Assembly: GCF_001870465.1 (NCBI RefSeq) | Contig: NZ_MDGK01000060.1 | Location: 62,001-126,000, forward strand | DNA length: 64,000 nucleotides | DNA from: Pseudomonas extremorientalis | Lineage (GTDB): Bacteria > Pseudomonadota > Gammaproteobacteria > Pseudomonadales > Pseudomonadaceae | Direction of reading: 5' to 3' | In this document: positions 57,039 to 64,000 of the stretch, piece by piece | Layout of the letters: each line of letters starts with the position of its first letter | Position numbering within the stretch: position 1 is the first letter of the stretch | The notes under the pieces: model-generated | The model's input: the letters and a program-made list of their open reading frames with translations, nothing else | Database searches by the model: none | Told to the model about the DNA's origin: nothing | Translations under genes and position numbers: made by a program

Positions 57039-58343
57039 ATGCTCGCTTTCCTTGGCCTGGCCATGGTGGTCGTATTTACCGTCCTCATCATGACGAAGCG
57101 TTTGTCGCCAATCGTCGCGCTCACCGTTGTACCTATCGTCTTCGCGGTGCTTGGCGGTTTCGGCGGCACCACCGGCAAGATGATGCTCGACGGCCTGAAA
57201 ATGGTCGCACCGTCTGCCGCACTGCTGTTGTTCGCGATCCTGTTCTTTGGCCTGATGATCGACGCAGGCTTGTTCGACCCGCTGATCCGCAAGATCCTCA
57301 AGCGGGTCAATGGCGACCCGATGAAGATCGCGGTCGGCACTGCCCTGCTCTCGTTACTGGTCGCACTCGACGGCGACGGCACCACGACCTACATGATCAC
57401 CTGTGCGGCAATGCTGCCGCTGTATAAGCGCATCGGCATGAACCCGATGATCCTGGCGACCATTTCCATGCTGTCGCTGAGCATCATGAGCGGCATGACC
57501 CCCTGGGGCGGCCCCGCGACACGGGCTATTGCCGCGTTGGGCCTGGATGCCGGCGAATACTTCGTGCCGTTGCTGCCGACCATGATCGGCGGCGCCCTGT
57601 GGGTGATCTTCACCGCCTTCCTGCTGGGGCGTGCCGAGCGCAAGCGGATCGGCAACGTCCAACTGCAGAGCGGTGGCGGCGATTGCTACATCAACGCGAT
57701 TCTTGAGGACACCCCCCACAAGCGTCCGAAACTGGCCTACGTCAACCTGGTGCTGGTCATTGCGGTGATGGTGGCCCTGGTGATGGGGTTGATGCACTCC
57801 GCGATCCTGTTCCTGATCGGCTTTGTGCTCGCGCTGATGATCAACTACCCGCAATTGGACATTCAGAAAGAACGCATCCTGGCGCATTCGGGCAATGCCA
57901 TGACCGTGGTGTTGCTGGTATTCGCCGCCGGGATCTTTGCCGGGATTTTTTCCGGCACAAAGATGGTGGACGCCCTGGCGCAGACCCTCGTCGACTGGAT
58001 CCCGCCGTCCTGGGGCCACCTGTTTCCATTGGTGGTGGCGATCACCAGCATGCCGCTGACGTTCGTGCTGTCCAATGACGCCTACTATTTTGGCGTGGTA
58101 CCGATCCTGGCCAATGCCGCCGCGGCGTATGGCATCGACCCGGTTGAAATCGCGCGCGCCTCGATCCTGGGGCAACCCGTCCACCTCATGAGCCCGCTGG
58201 TGGCCTCGACCCTGTTGCTGGTGGGCATGGTCGATCGCGATATCGGCGACTTCCAGAAGGCCACCGTCAAATGGGCCGTGCTGACCTCGCTGGTCGTCAC
58301 CGCGCTGGCCTTGTTGACCGGGGCCATCAGCCTGTTCACCTGA
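57039..58343 (+). CDS. CitMHS-family citrate/tricarboxylate carrier
   Basis: A 434-residue carrier with about 12 hydrophobic helices. Family features are LLVALDGDGTTTYMITCAAMLPLYKRIGM, TPWGGPATRAIAAL and SNDAYYFGVVPILA near the C-terminus. The CitMHS group takes up divalent-metal-citrate complexes and related tricarboxylates. Co-orientation with the PrpF, DctA and OprD-type genes suggests one regulon. Confidence 0.88.
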   Translation: MLAFLGLAMVVVFTVLIMTKRLSPIVALTVVPIVFAVLGGFGGTTGKMMLDGLKMVAPSAALLLFAILFFGLMIDAGLFDPLIRKILKRVNGDPMKIAVGTALLSLLVALDGDGTTTYMITCAAMLPLYKRIGMNPMILATISMLSLSIMSGMTPWGGPATRAIAALGLDAGEYFVPLLPTMIGGALWVIFTAFLLGRAERKRIGNVQLQSGGGDCYINAILEDTPHKRPKLAYVNLVLVIAVMVALVMGLMHSAILFLIGFVLALMINYPQLDIQKERILAHSGNAMTVVLLVFAAGIFAGIFSGTKMVDALAQTLVDWIPPSWGHLFPLVVAITSMPLTFVLSNDAYYFGVVPILANAAAAYGIDPVEIARASILGQPVHLMSPLVASTLLLVGMVDRDIGDFQKATVKWAVLTSLVVTALALLTGAISLFT

Positions 58344-58434
58344 TCCACCCACAACCTCCGCTGTCTTTCAGCGCGCCTCGCTCACGGGGCGCGTGTCGCC
58401 CTGCACCCCAAATAACAACAAAGAGTCATTTGCC

Positions 58435-59688
58435 ATGAACCATGTGTATGCCCATCGGGCGTTGTTTTGCGCGTTTGCCCTGGTACCGGTCGCAAGTGCG
58501 AACGCCGAAGGTTTTATTGACGACAGCAAACTCAAGCTGCAACTGCGCAATGTGTATTTCAACGAGAACTTTCGCGACGAGCACGGCATGAGTGCGCGAG
58601 CCGCCAGAACGGCAAAAAGCGAGCGTACCGAGTGGGCCCAGGGATTTCTGCTGGACTATCAGTCCGGATTTACGCCGGGCCCCCTCGGCTTTGGCGTGGA
58701 CGCCCTGGGGCTCTATGGCGTAAAGCTCGATTCGGGGCGCGGTCGCAGTGGCACCGGGCTCATGCCGGTGCATGACGATGGGCGAGCAGCCGACGAGTTC
58801 GCCAGCGCCGGCGCAACCGCAAAGGCCAGGTTCGCCAAAACCACCGTCAAGTACGGCACCTTGCTGCCCAAGACGCCGGTACTGATTTACAACGATGCAC
58901 GCTTGTTGCCCCAGACCTACCAGGGCACTCAGGTCAGCAGCACCGACATCGACAACCTGACCGTCACCGGCGGGCACCTGGACCGCTTCAAGTTACGCGA
59001 CTCCACCAACAGCGTGCCGATCGTGCCCGATGGCTACAGCGGGGAAAAATCGGGGGATTTCAACTACGCCGGGGCTGAGTACAAATGGGGCAAAAACCTT
59101 CGCTTGAGTTATTTCTATGGAGAACTCGAGAACTTCTACCGACAGAATTTCGCCGGTATCCAGCACGACCTGCCACTGGCCGGTGGTGTGCTGACCAGCG
59201 ACCTGCGCTACTTCAACAGTGTCGATAGCGGCTCTGCCTACGCAGGCAAAATCGACAACGACATGTTCAGCGGCCAGCTGTCCTACGTGATCGCAGGCCA
59301 TACCGTCGGCGGCGGCTACCAGACCCTTCGCGGAGATGCCGGTCTGCCCTACATCAGCGGCGCCACCGTCTACTCGTTCAGCAACGCCGGCATCGGCAAA
59401 TTCATCGAGGAGGACGAGAAGACCTGGATGCTCAACTACGGCTACAACTTCGCCGCCGTCGGCGTGCCCGGCCTGACCTTTTCAACGCGCTACCTGAGCG
59501 GCAATGACGGTAAGTCCGCAACCACCGTCAAGGAATGGGAGCGTGATACCGAGCTGGCCTACGTGGTGCAGGCCGGCACGTTCAAGGGGCTGGGGGTGCG
59601 CATGCGCAACTATGTCTATCGCTCTGAATTCTCCCGGGGCCGCGACAGCAACCGCCTTTACCTCACTTATGACATTGCCCTCTGGTAA
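58435..59688 (+). CDS. OprD-family outer-membrane porin
   Basis: A 417-residue specific porin. Signal peptide ends near SANAEG. It has GFIDDSKLKLQLRNVYFNENFRDE, GFLLDYQSGFTPGPLGFGVDALGLYGVKLDSG, LLPKTPVLIYNDARLLPQTYQG and the C-terminal RLYLTYDIALW ending in an aromatic residue. OprD/OpdH-type porins admit small carboxylates; OpdH handles aconitate-like substrates in P. aeruginosa. The ATG at 58435 is the signal-peptide start. Confidence 0.88.
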   Translation: MNHVYAHRALFCAFALVPVASANAEGFIDDSKLKLQLRNVYFNENFRDEHGMSARAARTAKSERTEWAQGFLLDYQSGFTPGPLGFGVDALGLYGVKLDSGRGRSGTGLMPVHDDGRAADEFASAGATAKARFAKTTVKYGTLLPKTPVLIYNDARLLPQTYQGTQVSSTDIDNLTVTGGHLDRFKLRDSTNSVPIVPDGYSGEKSGDFNYAGAEYKWGKNLRLSYFYGELENFYRQNFAGIQHDLPLAGGVLTSDLRYFNSVDSGSAYAGKIDNDMFSGQLSYVIAGHTVGGGYQTLRGDAGLPYISGATVYSFSNAGIGKFIEEDEKTWMLNYGYNFAAVGVPGLTFSTRYLSGNDGKSATTVKEWERDTELAYVVQAGTFKGLGVRMRNYVYRSEFSRGRDSNRLYLTYDIALW

Positions 59689-59747
59689 GTCGACGATCGC
59701 GGCCCTTGCGGCCGCTTTCCTTCAGGTTCAGGTGAGGTCATCCGAAC

Positions 59748-59858
59748 ATGCTGTTCAAGAACAAAGCGCTGATCCTGGTGCTGTTGTTCACGGTGCTGGC
59801 ACTGAGCACTGGCGCCAACCTGCTGGCAAGCGCCGAGCAGGAATATTCGGGGTCTTGA
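59748..59858 (+). pseudogene. Truncated membrane-protein remnant
   Basis: A 36-residue frame, MLFKNKALILVLLFTVLALSTGANLLASAEQEYSGS, a signal-anchor-like N-terminus that stops abruptly at TGA (59856-59858). It begins 59 bases after the porin stop with GGTGAGG about 9 bases upstream of the ATG. It looks like the N-terminal remnant of a larger gene; the parent family is not recognised. Confidence 0.45.
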
Positions 59859-60264
59859 TCAATCAGGTATAAAGGTTGTTCAGATTGAAAATGATGGCCT
59901 AGTGGCACTTCTTGAAGATGCGCAGGTCAACCGTGCATCACTACCCACGTTAGTACGTCATCATGCACAGCTGGAAGAAAATATCGCTGACCGAGGGTCT
60001 GGAGCAGAGTCTGCCGGGGCATAAGGTCGATTGCGTTCTGATCAATGGCTGGACTGCTACCGTCTTTGTCAGGCAGCCAGATACTGAATCAATGTTCTGC
60101 ACTACGGGTATCAACCTGGCCAAGCTTGCAGACAGCTCGAGCGTACAGCAGCTTGCAGAGGAGATAACGTTTGAGGTTGATATGTCCAGGAACAGGAGCG
60201 CAGGCTAGCGCTCCCCCTGCTTGACCCTATTGCATTGACCGCTCATTTCCTTGGATAAGCCCTC
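59859..60264 (+). other. Remnant/hypothetical region between porin and AraC genes
   Basis: Two overlapping frames without good starts. A +1 frame from about 59845 encodes VQIENDGLVALLEDAQVNR and ends at about 60024; an ATG frame at 59963-60208 encodes 81 residues (KVDCVLINGWTATVFVRQP..., FEVDMSRNRSAG) with no ribosome-binding site. Either could be decayed or small genes. Base composition is close to neutral, unlike the flanking genes. Confidence 0.35.
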
Positions 60265-61200
60265 TCAATTTCGCTGCAACAGGGTGTTAGGCGCGACGCC
60301 GAACGCTTTGCGGAACGCATGGCTGAAATGGGAGAAGTCAGAAAACCCGAAGTCCAGTGCGGCTTGCGAGATACTGCGCACCTGGCCGCGCTCGATCGCT
60401 TCACGGCTGGCATTCAGGCGTTCCCTCCAGATTTCTGCGGCGGGGGTTTTCTGGTGCCGCGCGAAGGCGCGCGTGACGGTGCGGGTGGACACATTGTGGG
60501 CTTTGGCGATGACCTCAATCGACAGGTCCGGCTCGGCCAGATGCCGTTGGATGTACTGCATGATGCGGCCGTAAAGGTCCAGTTCCTGGTGAGTGGCCTT
60601 CAGGTCCTGGAGTTCCAGGCTGATCACCAGAAGGTCGAGCAACGCCCCTGAATAGCGACTGGAGATGCCCTGATCCTGTAAGGATGCCGGCGTAATCGCT
60701 GCTTGGCGCAGCATTTCCCGCAAGGGAATCACACCAGGCCGCCGATCATCGAGGACCATCGCGGTGTGCTCCGCAATACGCGGCAGGCGTTCGGTCAGCA
60801 ATGCCCGCGGAATACGCACCAGGTGGTTTTCGGTACCACCAAGGCTGAATCGGAACGGTTGCGTTGCGTCATAAAGAAACAAATTGCCCGTTGCCAGGCT
60901 GGCTTTTCTTCCGCTCTGTTCGATCTGTCCATAACCGTTTCGGGCAAACCCCAACCATAGATCGTCGGCCGGACCGCTGCGCAGATGCTGCTCGGAACGC
61001 TCCCAGTAATGCAGGGGCGATGATAGGGAACAGAGATCGAGAGCGCCCAGGGAATTGACCGCAAGAACGCCATCGAAACTGCTCTGGGACAGGGGTTTGC
61101 TGTCGGCCGCCAGGCAATGGCGACAGACCACTTCTTTCCAGTAATCAAATCGACGTGGTGCAGCAACGGCAAGGGTCGAATACTGAGTGCTTGGATTCAT
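60265..61200 (-). CDS. oxdR: AraC-family regulator of the aldoxime/nitrile genes
   Basis: A 311-residue regulator. The AraC-binding-like N-terminal domain (FDYWKEVVCRHCLAAD... ATGNLFLYDATQPFRFSL) is followed by two C-terminal helix-turn-helix units (LSIEVIAKAHNVSTRTVTRAFARHQKTPAAEIWRERL; SISQAALDFGFSDFSHFSHAFRKAFGVAPNTL). It is divergent from the aldoxime dehydratase gene, as OxdR is reported to be in P. chlororaphis B23; that name is given on position and family. Confidence 0.8.
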   Translation of the reverse strand: MNPSTQYSTLAVAAPRRFDYWKEVVCRHCLAADSKPLSQSSFDGVLAVNSLGALDLCSLSSPLHYWERSEQHLRSGPADDLWLGFARNGYGQIEQSGRKASLATGNLFLYDATQPFRFSLGGTENHLVRIPRALLTERLPRIAEHTAMVLDDRRPGVIPLREMLRQAAITPASLQDQGISSRYSGALLDLLVISLELQDLKATHQELDLYGRIMQYIQRHLAEPDLSIEVIAKAHNVSTRTVTRAFARHQKTPAAEIWRERLNASREAIERGQVRSISQAALDFGFSDFSHFSHAFRKAFGVAPNTLLQRN

Positions 61201-61744
61201 GGCACTGACCTCGGTACAGCGATGCAGTAAGAGCTCGAAAAGGTGTTACCGGCTTTTCAGCGCTAGCAATTAACAGGCCAGGCACATTGACGCTCGCCCT
61301 CACGTACGCCTATCGGTTTCCTGCACCCAAGCGTGGCTTTCAACGCCCTCGTCGTCCCCAATAAGAGGCACAGAGGCCTGAGCTTTCGACACGGGCGCAC
61401 CAACGCCGATCACCCGTGGGAGTCCCCACCGGCGTTGTCTCTTCCAGCCAAACGGTTGTCTCGACGAACCAAGCGCCGCCTTGCCGTCACGCCTAATTTC
61501 CACCTCACAGCAGCTCAACTCCCCGCTGATGAGGCACGCCATGCATCGACACTGTTCACACCCTTCGGCTGATGCCTCCTGGCTCTTGCAGAGGCGCGAC
61601 CTCGTGCCTGAAGAGTCGGCTTATTGGTTGATTGAGTGGGGGGCCATGAAGCTGCTGCGCCGACGACAGACCGCCAAGCGCGACCCGTCGCCCCAGCACT
61701 GATGCCCGCCCGTAGGCCTGAACGAAAATAACGAGGAGCTCAAC
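61201..61744. promoter_or_regulatory. Region between AraC regulator and aldoxime dehydratase
   Basis: 544 bases holding the divergent promoters. It also contains a 53-codon frame (61541-61702). No clear AraC site was identified by eye. Confidence 0.5.
61541..61702 (+). CDS. Small hypothetical protein upstream of oxdA
   Basis: A 53-residue frame (MHRHCSHPSADASWLLQRRD..., PEESAYWLIEWGAMKLLRRRQ) with GAGG eight bases before the ATG at 61541. It is basic at the C-terminus with no membrane segment. It ends 42 bases before oxdA. It may be real or a chance frame; no family recognised. Confidence 0.35.
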   Translation: MHRHCSHPSADASWLLQRRDLVPEESAYWLIEWGAMKLLRRRQTAKRDPSPQH

Positions 61745-62812
61745 ATGGAATCTGCAATCGACACACATCTCAAATGCCCACGAACCCTGTCTCGCCGTGT
61801 GCCCGAAGAGTACCAGCCACCCTTTGCCATGTGGGTTGCACGCGCCGACGAGCAATTGGAACAGGTGGTGATGGCTTACTTCGGCGTGCAGTACCGAGGG
61901 GAGACGCAGCGCGAAGCCGCGCTCCAGGCCATGCGTCACATCGTCGGCAGCTTCAGCCTCGCCGATGGCCCGCAGAACCATGACGTGACCCACCACACCG
62001 ACAACAGCGGCTTCGATAACCTGATGGTGGTCGGCTACTGGAAAGACCCGGCAGCTCACTGCCGCTGGTTACGCTGCGCACCGGTCAACGACTGGTGGGC
62101 CTCCCAGGATCGCCTCGACGACGGGCTGGGCTATTTTCGTGAAATCAGCGCACCGCGCGCGGAGCAGTTCGAGACGCTGTACGCCTTCCAGGACAATCTG
62201 CCCGGTGTCGGCGCAGTCATGGACAAGACCAGCGGCGAAATCGAAGAGCACGGTTACTGGGGCTCGATGCGCGACCGCTTTCCGATCTCCCAGACCGACT
62301 GGATGAAGCCTACCAGTGAGCTGCAAGTGATCAGCGGTGATCCTGCCAGGGGCGGACGGGTGGTGGTGCTGGGGCATGACAACCTCACGCTGATTCGTTC
62401 CGGCCAGGATTGGGCGGACGCCGAGGCGGATGAGCGCGCGCTGTACCTCGACGAAATTCTGCCAACCTTGCAGGACGGCATGGACTTCCTGCGTGACAAC
62501 GGCCAGCCGCTGGGCTGCTACAGCAATCGGTTCGTGCGCAATATCGACCTGGACGGCAACTTTCTCGACATCAGCTACAACATCGGCCACTGGCGCTCGG
62601 TGGAAAAACTCGAGCGCTGGGCCGAATCCCACCCGACCCACCTGCGTATTTTCGTGACGTTCTTCCGCGTGGCCGCCGGTTTGAAAAAGTTGCGGCTGTA
62701 CCACGAAGTGTCAGTGTCAGACGCCAACAGCCAGATCTTCGAGTACATCAACTGCCATCCGCACACCGGAATGCTGCGCGATGCCGCTGCCGCACAAGGA
62801 GAACGGCCATGA
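61745..62812 (+). CDS. oxdA: Aldoxime dehydratase
   Basis: A 355-residue heme enzyme that dehydrates aldoximes to nitriles in the cytoplasm. The sequence reads like the OxdA of P. chlororaphis B23 almost throughout (MESAIDTHLKCPRTLSRRV, QTHDLTHHTD-type NHDVTHHTDNSGFDNLMVVGYWKD). The published proximal heme ligand His299 (HPTHLRIF) and catalytic His320 (RLYHEV) fall at the same numbers here. GAGGAG lies seven bases before the ATG. It starts the aldoxime-nitrile-amide-acid pathway; nitrile hydratase genes should follow beyond the window. Its stop overlaps the next gene. Confidence 0.95.
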   Translation: MESAIDTHLKCPRTLSRRVPEEYQPPFAMWVARADEQLEQVVMAYFGVQYRGETQREAALQAMRHIVGSFSLADGPQNHDVTHHTDNSGFDNLMVVGYWKDPAAHCRWLRCAPVNDWWASQDRLDDGLGYFREISAPRAEQFETLYAFQDNLPGVGAVMDKTSGEIEEHGYWGSMRDRFPISQTDWMKPTSELQVISGDPARGGRVVVLGHDNLTLIRSGQDWADAEADERALYLDEILPTLQDGMDFLRDNGQPLGCYSNRFVRNIDLDGNFLDISYNIGHWRSVEKLERWAESHPTHLRIFVTFFRVAAGLKKLRLYHEVSVSDANSQIFEYINCHPHTGMLRDAAAAQGERP

Positions 62813-63678
62813 ACGTGAGTCGACTCGTGCTGGTGCTGGGGATGTTGCCATTTGCCAAAAGCCAGGCCCTTGAAGTCGCGCCGGGGGATTTCGAGCCGCT
62901 GCCCGCCGGGGCCGATGCGGTGCTGTTTTACTACCAGCACACCGACCGGTCCGAGCTGTATCAGAACGGCCATCGAACCTCGGACAACGCCAAGCTCAGC
63001 TCCGATGTAGGGATCCTGCGTTACATCCATGCCGTAGGCCTCGGCGAAAACCTTTCATGGGAACCGCAGATATTGCTGCCGTTCGGCTAAATGAACGCCG
63101 CTGGCGATGTCGGCGCACTGGGCGATGCCCACGGCGTGGGCGACCCGATTCTCACCGCCCCGCTCAAGTGGACACTGCCCACCGCCAACAAAGATGTATT
63201 TGCCCTGGCCCCCTACCTGTACATCCCCGTGGGCAGCTACGACAAAAACGATGCCTTGAACCTGGGCGAGAATCGCTGGCGGGCGACGCTACAAGCAGCC
63301 TACATCCACCACTTCTCAGCGCAGTGGGCATTGGACACCGTAGCAGACGTGTCCTGGGTTTCGACCAATCACGACTACGGCGCCAGCAGCGCAAAACTCG
63401 AAGAAAACACGCGTTACGAGTACCAGGCCGCCGTGCGCTACAACTGGACCCCAAGCACCACGTTCGCCCTCGGCGGAGGCTATGTCACCGGGGCCGCAAC
63501 CAGCGTCGACGGCGTTGACCAGCACGATGGCGTATCGACGTCCTATGCACGTTTCACGGTCACGCACTTTATCGATCCAACCTTGCAGGTCCAGGCGCAG
63601 CTCGGCAGGGATATCGAGGTGGAGCAAGGCTTCAGGGAAGGTGCACGCCTGAATCTGCGCGTCTTGAAAGTGTTCTGA
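62809..63678 (+). pseudogene. Outer-membrane transporter of the aromatic/nitrile pathway type, interrupted by in-frame stop
   Basis: One reading frame of 290 codons broken by TAA at 63088-63090. The first part (93 residues) has a signal peptide and DAVLFYYQHTDRSELYQNG; the second (195 residues) continues in the same frame with LGDAHGVGDPILTAPLKW and a beta-barrel ending LNLRVLKVF. This matches the SphA/meta-pathway-type outer-membrane transporter family (often annotated as transporter in phenol and nitrile clusters). LLPFG-stop-MNAAGDV sits where the family has continuous barrel sequence. An ATG follows the stop directly, but the downstream part lacks a signal peptide. Either a recent nonsense mutation or a sequencing error. 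Confidence 0.75.
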
Positions 63679-63796
63679 GTGCCGCTGTCCTTTTCAGCCA
63701 AATGCGTGTCCTGCTCAACCATGCGAACACAGTGATAGAGGCCTAATTTGGTGTCCATTGCTACCCGGACTGAATCGATAAAAAGACAGGAAAATC

Positions 63797-64000
63797 ATGG
63801 CCATTACTCGTCCCACGCTTGATCAGCTGTTAGCCATTGCGGCCCAGTTGAACATGCAACTGACCCACGAACAGGCAGCGTCCTACCTGGACCTGATGCA
63901 ACCGAGTTTCGATGCATACGACCTGGTCGACGAACTGTGTGATTTCGTTCCGCCGATACGTTACGAGCGCAGCTCAGGCTATCGTCCCTCGGCCAAGGAA
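63797..64000 (+). CDS. amiA: Amidase, 3' end beyond the window
   Basis: The first 68 codons (MAITRPTLDQLLAIAAQLNM..., SFDAYDLVDELCDFVPPIRYERSSGYRP) of an amidase-signature enzyme as found next to nitrile hydratase in Pseudomonas and Rhodococcus. It converts the amide made by nitrile hydratase to a carboxylate. AGGA lies seven bases before the ATG. The GGSS-type catalytic region is outside the window. It follows the interrupted transporter by 118 bases, in the pathway order seen in P. chlororaphis B23. Confidence 0.78.
   Translation, partial: MAITRPTLDQLLAIAAQLNMQLTHEQAASYLDLMQPSFDAYDLVDELCDFVPPIRYERSSGYRPSAKE

Overview
The window is GC-rich Pseudomonas chromosome, most likely the P. fluorescens / P. 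chlororaphis group. Three things point there: a two-module lipopeptide synthetase flanked by LuxR and NodT-like genes, as in viscosin/massetolide producers; an aldoxime dehydratase that as I recall it closely matches OxdA of P. chlororaphis B23; and REP-type intergenic repeats. No rRNA, tRNA, IS transposase, prophage gene or CRISPR array was seen.

Layout. 1-3.1 kb: two tandem ArnT-like (GT83) glycosyltransferases, the first cut by the window edge. 3.1-5.3 kb: a relatively AT-rich pocket with a two-gene ABC-2 exporter downstream of a tiny Gly/Cys-rich peptide gene, the best candidate here for an undescribed system (peptide toxin or RiPP plus export/immunity). 5.3-14.2 kb: a C-A-T-C-A-T lipopeptide NRPS, read as Leu then Glu/Gln, with divergent LuxR regulator and NodT-like outer-membrane factor; the other synthetases of the pathway are not in the window. 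14.2-24.5 kb: ordinary accessory genes (RidA proteins, PNPOx-like protein, overlapping LysR pair, GST, FetAB-like exporter, aldo/keto reductase, DUF1835-like protein, lipoprotein phosphatase, cytochrome c).

24.0-31.2 kb: a same-strand block of RidA, FAD amine oxidase, polar amino-acid-type ABC transporter and TonB-dependent receptor, suggesting uptake and oxidative deamination of an amine substrate. 31.2-32.1 kb: a gene-free, nested palindromic repeat. 32.1-41.6 kb: a complete E-F-G-H-I-J-K-L-M-C/N-D type II secretion operon of Xps-like order, whose GspE lacks the usual tetracysteine zinc site. 42.1-48.3 kb: an iron-siderophore uptake system (STN-domain receptor and FecBCDE-type transporter) with no FecIR pair. 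48.4-53.2 kb: gamma-glutamyltransferase, amino-acid ABC transporter and GntR regulator. 53.4-59.7 kb: LysR regulator divergent from a PrpF/GalD isomerase, DctA-type carrier, CitMHS carrier and OprD-type porin, suggesting di/tricarboxylate use. 59.7-60.2 kb: gene remnants. 60.3-64.0 kb: AraC regulator, aldoxime dehydratase, an outer-membrane transporter gene interrupted by a stop codon, and the start of an amidase: the aldoxime-nitrile-amide-acid pathway running off the window.

All assignments come from reading the sequence and family knowledge. Starts were moved to the codon with the best ribosome-binding site or family-typical N-terminus where that differed from the longest frame.
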